A stretch of 64,000 nt of DNA from Bog-756 sp963696495 (lineage in GTDB: Bacteria; Actinomycetota; Acidimicrobiia; Acidimicrobiales; RAAP-2): the NCBI GenBank assembly GCA_963696495.1, contig CAVOKJ010000002.1, forward strand, positions 744,001 through 808,000, read 5' to 3'. Below the pieces are notes generated by a model. The model worked only from the letters and a program-made list of their open reading frames with translations, was not told the DNA's origin and did no database searches. Of the stretch, positions 60,040-64,000 are shown piece after piece; within the stretch, counting starts at the first letter, position 1, and the number at the start of each line of letters is the position of its first letter. Both the position numbers and the translations under genes were made by a program.

Positions 60040-60182
60040 GACCATCCCTTCCGGGTAGAGCGGTCCTGATGGCCGACCCCGACCCCCGCAATCGTGCCAT
60101 AGCGGCCCGCGCGACCGGTGCGGTTGCCGTCGGCCGCCACCCATTGCCCGCCGACGGCCCCGGCGCGGCGAGACTGGTCGGC

Positions 60183-61832
60183 ATGGACAAGCCTGACATC
60201 GACACGGCCCGGCCTGCCGACCCCCGGGGGGATGTCGAGCGAGCCGCTGCCCAACTGGAACGAGGGGACGACCCGTCGTCGGCCGGCTCCGGTGGCAGCC
60301 CGTCCATGCCCCATTTCGGCATGGCGGTGATCTGCTTCATCCTGTTCCTCACCTTCCTCGACAACACCATCATCAGCGCATCGCTGTCGGACGTGCAGTC
60401 GTCGCTGCACGCCGGGGTGGCCCAGCTCCAGTGGGTGGTGAGCGGCTACGCCCTGACCTTCGCCAGCCTCATGCTGATCTGCGGCACCCTCGGCGACCTC
60501 TACGGCCGCAAGCGGCTCATCCTGATCGGGGTGGCGATCTTCTGCTCCGGCTCGGTGCTCAGCGCCCTGGCGCCGTCGACCCAGGTGCTCATCGCCGGTC
60601 GGGTGGTCATGGGCGTGGGAGCGGCCTGCTCCGAGCCGGGGACCCTGTCGATGATCCGACAGCTGTACCCCGAGCGCCGGCGCCGGGCCCGCGCCCTCGG
60701 GATCTGGGCCGCCGTGTCCGGCCTGGCCCTGGCCATGGGGCCGGTGATCGGCGGCGTGCTGGTCGGCCTGTGGTCGTGGAGGGCGGTGTTCTGGTTCAAC
60801 CTGCTCTTCGGGCTCGTCGCCCTCATCGCCGCGGTCGTCATCCTCCCCGAGAGCTCCGACCCGGTCCGGGCCCGGCTGGACATCCCGGGCTTCGTCATCG
60901 GTGCCCTGGCGCTGGGGACCGCCACCTTCGCCACCATCGCCGGGGAGACGTCGGGCTACATCACCTGGTGGGTCCTGCTCCTCTACGGAGTGGCGGTGGT
61001 GGCGCTGGCGGTCTTCGTGCGCGTCGAGCTGCGCGCCGAGAACCCGGTGCTCAACATCCGCTTCTTCCGGCTCCCGCCGTTCGCCGGTTCGACCGTCCTG
61101 GCGTTCACCTCGTACTTCGGGATCTTCTCCATCTTCTTCTTCGTCGCCCTCTATCTCGAGGTCGTCGGCTCGGTGTCCCCCTTCTCGTTGGCCCTCGACT
61201 TCATCCCCATGACGGCGGGCATGGTGCTCGCCTCGGTGTTCACCGGCCGGTGGGTGTCCCGGATCGGCCCGCGCGTCCCGATGATCACCGGCTGCGTGCT
61301 CGCCGGCGCCGGCATCCTCCTCACCGACGCGTTCATCACCCCGCACTCCGGCCTGTCCACCGTCGGCTGGACGCTGGCCGTCGCCGGCATCGGCTTCGGC
61401 ATCGTCATCGTCCCGGTGACGTCGTCGGCCCTCACCAGCGTGCCGGCCGAGCACTCGGGCATGGCCGCCTCCACCAACAACACCAGCCGGGAGCTGGGGG
61501 CGGTGGCCGGGGTGGCCATCCTCGGGTCGATCGTGAACGGACAGCTCACCGTGAACCTCGTCAACCGGCTGTCCGCCATCGGCATACCCCCCTCCTACCG
61601 GTCCCAGGTGATCGCCGCCGTCACCACCGGGTCGCTCGGATCGCAGGCGGCCGGCTCGGCCGGCAAGGGGAACGCCTCCATCCAGCAGATCATCAACAAG
61701 GTGGTGACCGCCGCCTACGGTGCGTTCGGCCACGGCCTCGATCTCGCCCTGCTGGCCTCGGGCGCCCTCCTGCTGGGGTCGGCGGTGGTCGCCTACTTCA
61801 CCGCGGCCCGGCTTCCCCCCGCCGAGTCCTGA
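60183..61832 (+). CDS. MFS drug exporter, DHA2 (EmrB/QacA) type
   Basis: The 549-aa protein from the ATG at 60183 has a polar N-terminus and about 14 membrane segments. FLDNTIISASLSDVQSSLH, LGDLYGRKRLILIG and RALGIWAAVSGLALAMGPVIGG are the motifs of proton-coupled DHA2 exporters. An in-frame upstream GTG (60069) would overlap the promoter of the VOC gene. Substrate unknown. The last 40 bp overlap the convergent hydrolase gene. Confidence 0.9.
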   Translation: MDKPDIDTARPADPRGDVERAAAQLERGDDPSSAGSGGSPSMPHFGMAVICFILFLTFLDNTIISASLSDVQSSLHAGVAQLQWVVSGYALTFASLMLICGTLGDLYGRKRLILIGVAIFCSGSVLSALAPSTQVLIAGRVVMGVGAACSEPGTLSMIRQLYPERRRRARALGIWAAVSGLALAMGPVIGGVLVGLWSWRAVFWFNLLFGLVALIAAVVILPESSDPVRARLDIPGFVIGALALGTATFATIAGETSGYITWWVLLLYGVAVVALAVFVRVELRAENPVLNIRFFRLPPFAGSTVLAFTSYFGIFSIFFFVALYLEVVGSVSPFSLALDFIPMTAGMVLASVFTGRWVSRIGPRVPMITGCVLAGAGILLTDAFITPHSGLSTVGWTLAVAGIGFGIVIVPVTSSALTSVPAEHSGMAASTNNTSRELGAVAGVAILGSIVNGQLTVNLVNRLSAIGIPPSYRSQVIAAVTTGSLGSQAAGSAGKGNASIQQIINKVVTAAYGAFGHGLDLALLASGALLLGSAVVAYFTAARLPPAES

Positions 61833-62875
61833 CCGGGCAGGTGGGCCTGGACGAACTCCCCCACCGCCCGGTAGGCCCGGCGGCTGCCCTCCGCCCACGG
61901 CATCAGGATGGGGAAGACGTGGAACATCCCCGGCTCCTCGAGTGCGGTGGTGTCCACGTCGGCCGCCTCCAGCAGGTCGACGAACCGCTGGATGCCGTCG
62001 CGGAAGACCTCGTCCCCACCGAAGGAGACGAAGGTCGGCGGCCAGCCGGTGACGTTCTGGTCGACCGCCGACACCGACGCCGCATCGGGGTCACGACCGT
62101 GGAGGTAGGCCGAGGTCGGGATGTTCCACGGCAGGATGTCCCGGTCGGCGTTCTCCGAGACCGAGGGTTCGTCGAGCAGGAGGTCGAGCTCCGGGGAGAA
62201 CAGGATCACACCGGCGATGGGTCGGTGCCCGGTCTGCTGCATCGTGTAGATGAGCGACGAGGCGAGACCGCCGCCGCTCGAGTCCCCGGCGACGAAGAGC
62301 CGGGCCGGGTCGACCCCGCCGGCCAGGATCGCCTCGAGCACGAGGACGGCGTCCTCCAGCCCGGCGGGGAACGGGAACTCCGGAGCCAGCCGGATGTCGG
62401 CGACGAAGATGTCACAATCCGTCTGGTGGCACAGCCAGGCGATGAACACCGCGTACATCCGGGGTGACGTCCCGACATAGCCGCCGCCGTGCAGGTAGAG
62501 CACGGTCCCCTGGGACTCCCGTCTCCTCGACCGGTACCAGATGCCGGGCACACCGGCCACGACGTCCTCGTGCTCGTCGACGTCGAGCGAACGGACGACC
62601 GGGGTGAGCACCGCTCCGCACAGGTCGTCGAGCACCAGCTCGACCGACCGGAACTCGTCGATCGGGAGGGACGTCAGATAGCCCATGAACGATCGGATGG
62701 TCTCGCGGGTCACGGTGACCGCCAGATTGTGGGGCAGGTTCCCCTCGCCGGACCACGGGCTCCGGAACGGGACGCGGCCCAGCCCGGCGGTGAGCTGACC
62801 GGCCAGGCCCATCAGGTCGATGGTGGCGATCGGCCACGACGAGCGGGCGACGCCGGGCCGCCGGCCCATCACCAT
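61793..62875 (-). CDS. Alpha/beta hydrolase of the HSL family
   Basis: The 360-aa protein has LYLHGGGYVGTSPR (oxyanion hole), RLAPEFPFPAGLEDA and the nucleophile elbow VAGDSSGGGLAS, with FVSFGGDEVFRDG carrying the catalytic Asp and MFHVFPI the His. HSL-type enzymes are esterases or lipases for short acyl chains. The stop lies inside the 3' end of the MFS gene. Confidence 0.9.
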   Translation of the reverse strand: MVMGRRPGVARSSWPIATIDLMGLAGQLTAGLGRVPFRSPWSGEGNLPHNLAVTVTRETIRSFMGYLTSLPIDEFRSVELVLDDLCGAVLTPVVRSLDVDEHEDVVAGVPGIWYRSRRRESQGTVLYLHGGGYVGTSPRMYAVFIAWLCHQTDCDIFVADIRLAPEFPFPAGLEDAVLVLEAILAGGVDPARLFVAGDSSGGGLASSLIYTMQQTGHRPIAGVILFSPELDLLLDEPSVSENADRDILPWNIPTSAYLHGRDPDAASVSAVDQNVTGWPPTFVSFGGDEVFRDGIQRFVDLLEAADVDTTALEEPGMFHVFPILMPWAEGSRRAYRAVGEFVQAHLPGQDSAGGSRAAVK

Positions 62876-62923
62876 CGAGCGAATGTCCCCTTGACCGGGC
62901 CGGTCGGCGTTCGGACCGTTGGC

Positions 62924-64000
62924 TCAGACCGGCTCGGCGGCGAGCGTGGCGCCGAGCTGGAGCAGGTGGTCGGTGGCACCGCCCAACGTGAGCTCGATGT
63001 GCTTGGTCATGAGGAAGTAGCGGTGGAGGGGGTAGTCGCGGTCGACCCCGACACCACCGTGGAGGTGGACGGCGGCGTGCACGACCCGCTGGCCGCCGTC
63101 GGCCGCCCAGAACTTGGCCACCGCCACCTCCTTGTCGGCGGGCAGGCCCTCGGCGAGGCGCCACGTCGCCTGCCAGGCGGTGAGCCGGATGGCCTCGGTG
63201 TCCACGTAGGCGTCGGCCGCCCGTTGGCCGACGGCCTGGAACGTGGCGATGGGCTTGCCGAACTGCTCCCTCGTCTTCGTGTACTCGGCGGTGAGGGCGA
63301 GGGCGGCGGCGGCCGCTCCGGCCTGGGCGAGCGACAGTGCGGCGGTCGTCCTCTGGACCAGCCACTCGATGACCGTCCGACCGTCCTCGACGGTGCCGAG
63401 CAGCGCATCGGGCCCGACCGCGGTCCCCGACAGGGTGAGCACGGCTTCGGGCTGCCCGGTGTTGGTCACCTGCCGTTGGCGGGTCACCCCTGCCGCCGAG
63501 GTCGGGACGATGAAGACGGCGACCGAATCGGGCTCGACCCGGGCGGGAACCAGGACGGCGTCGGCGATCATGCCCGAGGGGACACAGGCCTTGGCCCCGG
63601 TGAGCACCCAACCGTCGCCGTCCCGCTCGGCGAGCGCCGAGGGCGACGTGGGGAGGCCACCCAATTCGACCAGGGCGGTGGTGAGCACGGTGTCACCGCC
63701 GACCACGCCGGGCAGCCAGCGCTGTCGCTGGGATTCGGTCCCGAACCGGGCGAGGGCCGGTGCGGCGGCGGCCAGCGTCTCGACCACCGGCACATAGGCG
63801 GCGGTCCGTCCGGCCGCCTCGACGATCAGCCCGGTCTCCACGAAGCCCAACCCGGCGCCGCCCACCTCCTCGGGAAGGGCGATGCCCAGCAGGCCGGCGG
63901 CGGCCAGCTCCGACCAGAGCTTGCCGTCGAAGTAGTCACCGTCCGGCTCCGACTCGATGTCACGCAGCCGCTCGTGGGTGGCCAGGTCGGTGAAGATGCG
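62924..64000 (-). CDS. Acyl-CoA dehydrogenase, C-terminal part (cut by window)
   Basis: The frame runs open to the right edge, giving at least 358 residues. LPEEVGGAGLGFVE, WVLTGAKACVPSG, EYTKTREQFGKPIATFQAVG and HLHGGVGVDRDYPLHRYF are the standard acyl-CoA dehydrogenase blocks. It oxidises an acyl-CoA at alpha-beta using FAD. The second FAD-binding helix is present; the N-terminal helical domain is beyond the window. Confidence 0.9.
   Translation of the reverse strand, partial: RIFTDLATHERLRDIESEPDGDYFDGKLWSELAAAGLLGIALPEEVGGAGLGFVETGLIVEAAGRTAAYVPVVETLAAAAPALARFGTESQRQRWLPGVVGGDTVLTTALVELGGLPTSPSALAERDGDGWVLTGAKACVPSGMIADAVLVPARVEPDSVAVFIVPTSAAGVTRQRQVTNTGQPEAVLTLSGTAVGPDALLGTVEDGRTVIEWLVQRTTAALSLAQAGAAAAALALTAEYTKTREQFGKPIATFQAVGQRAADAYVDTEAIRLTAWQATWRLAEGLPADKEVAVAKFWAADGGQRVVHAAVHLHGGVGVDRDYPLHRYFLMTKHIELTLGGATDHLLQLGATLAAEPV

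Noticed and set aside
60069..60182. Upstream start of the MFS exporter
   Set aside because: It would add a featureless N-terminus and place coding sequence in the divergent promoter region shared with the VOC gene.

Overview
This 64 kb window is very GC-rich (about 70% by eye) and reads as actinobacterial. It carries an Rpf-type muralidase, two GAF-ANTAR regulators, an F420-type PPOX protein, GTG/TTG starts, many starts sitting 5-8 nt behind a TANNNT -10 box (leaderless style), and a secreted protein with many 'GYWLVASDGGIFTFGD' repeats. The last trait and the overall gene mix suggest the class Acidimicrobiia. That placement is inference; no rRNA or marker gene is present.

Layout. 1-2.5 kb: the start of a ParA gene, a tandem double-hairpin repeat and a secreted beta-propeller/repeat protein. 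2.7-5.9 kb: a GH38 alpha-mannosidase. 5.9-11.8 kb: a tightly packed plus-strand operon with a stand-alone lipoyl domain, a SnoaL-like protein, a Rieske oxygenase, a KstD-like flavoprotein and the two halves of a thiamine-diphosphate E1 dehydrogenase, but no E2 or E3. 12.7-14.5 kb: tRNA-Arg, tRNA-His and tRNA-Lys, followed by a roughly 1.3 kb lower-GC insert that ends in a decayed second copy of the tRNA-Lys 3' half. 14.7-20.6 kb: a secreted glycoside hydrolase, a D,D-carboxypeptidase and a GT-C mannosyltransferase-like protein. 20.6-30 kb: a signalling region with a SpoIIE-type phosphatase, two GAF-ANTAR proteins, two STAS proteins, an RsbW-like ATPase and small proteins, but no sigma factor. 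30-38.6 kb: housekeeping and metabolic genes (aldose epimerase, SurE, Rpf, hydrolases, a nitrilase-family amidase, ArfB, SDR, GNAT, OsmC).

38.8-54.6 kb is a potassium (Kdp) region. A minus-strand operon encodes a 27-aa membrane peptide followed by kdpF, kdpA, kdpB and kdpC. Around it lie a complete KdpD, a KdpD lacking its N-terminal sensor half, a KdpD consisting only of that N-terminal half plus a USP domain, a DUF4118-GAF protein without a kinase, two KdpE-like regulators, a USP gene with an apparent frameshift and a DUF2254 membrane protein. The kdp operon and the N-half KdpD gene share one promoter design: a GA(T/G)ACT -10 preceded by five CTGAA-type pentamers spaced 11-11-9-11. That architecture is the strongest new observation in the window.

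54.6-64 kb holds a methyltransferase/mismatch-specific DNA glycosylase fusion, an ABM-PPOX pair, an FrnE-like oxidoreductase, a VOC-rhodanese-DUF4031-thiolase-like operon, an MFS exporter, an HSL-type esterase and the 3' part of an acyl-CoA dehydrogenase. All identifications come from reading motifs by eye; no database search was run.
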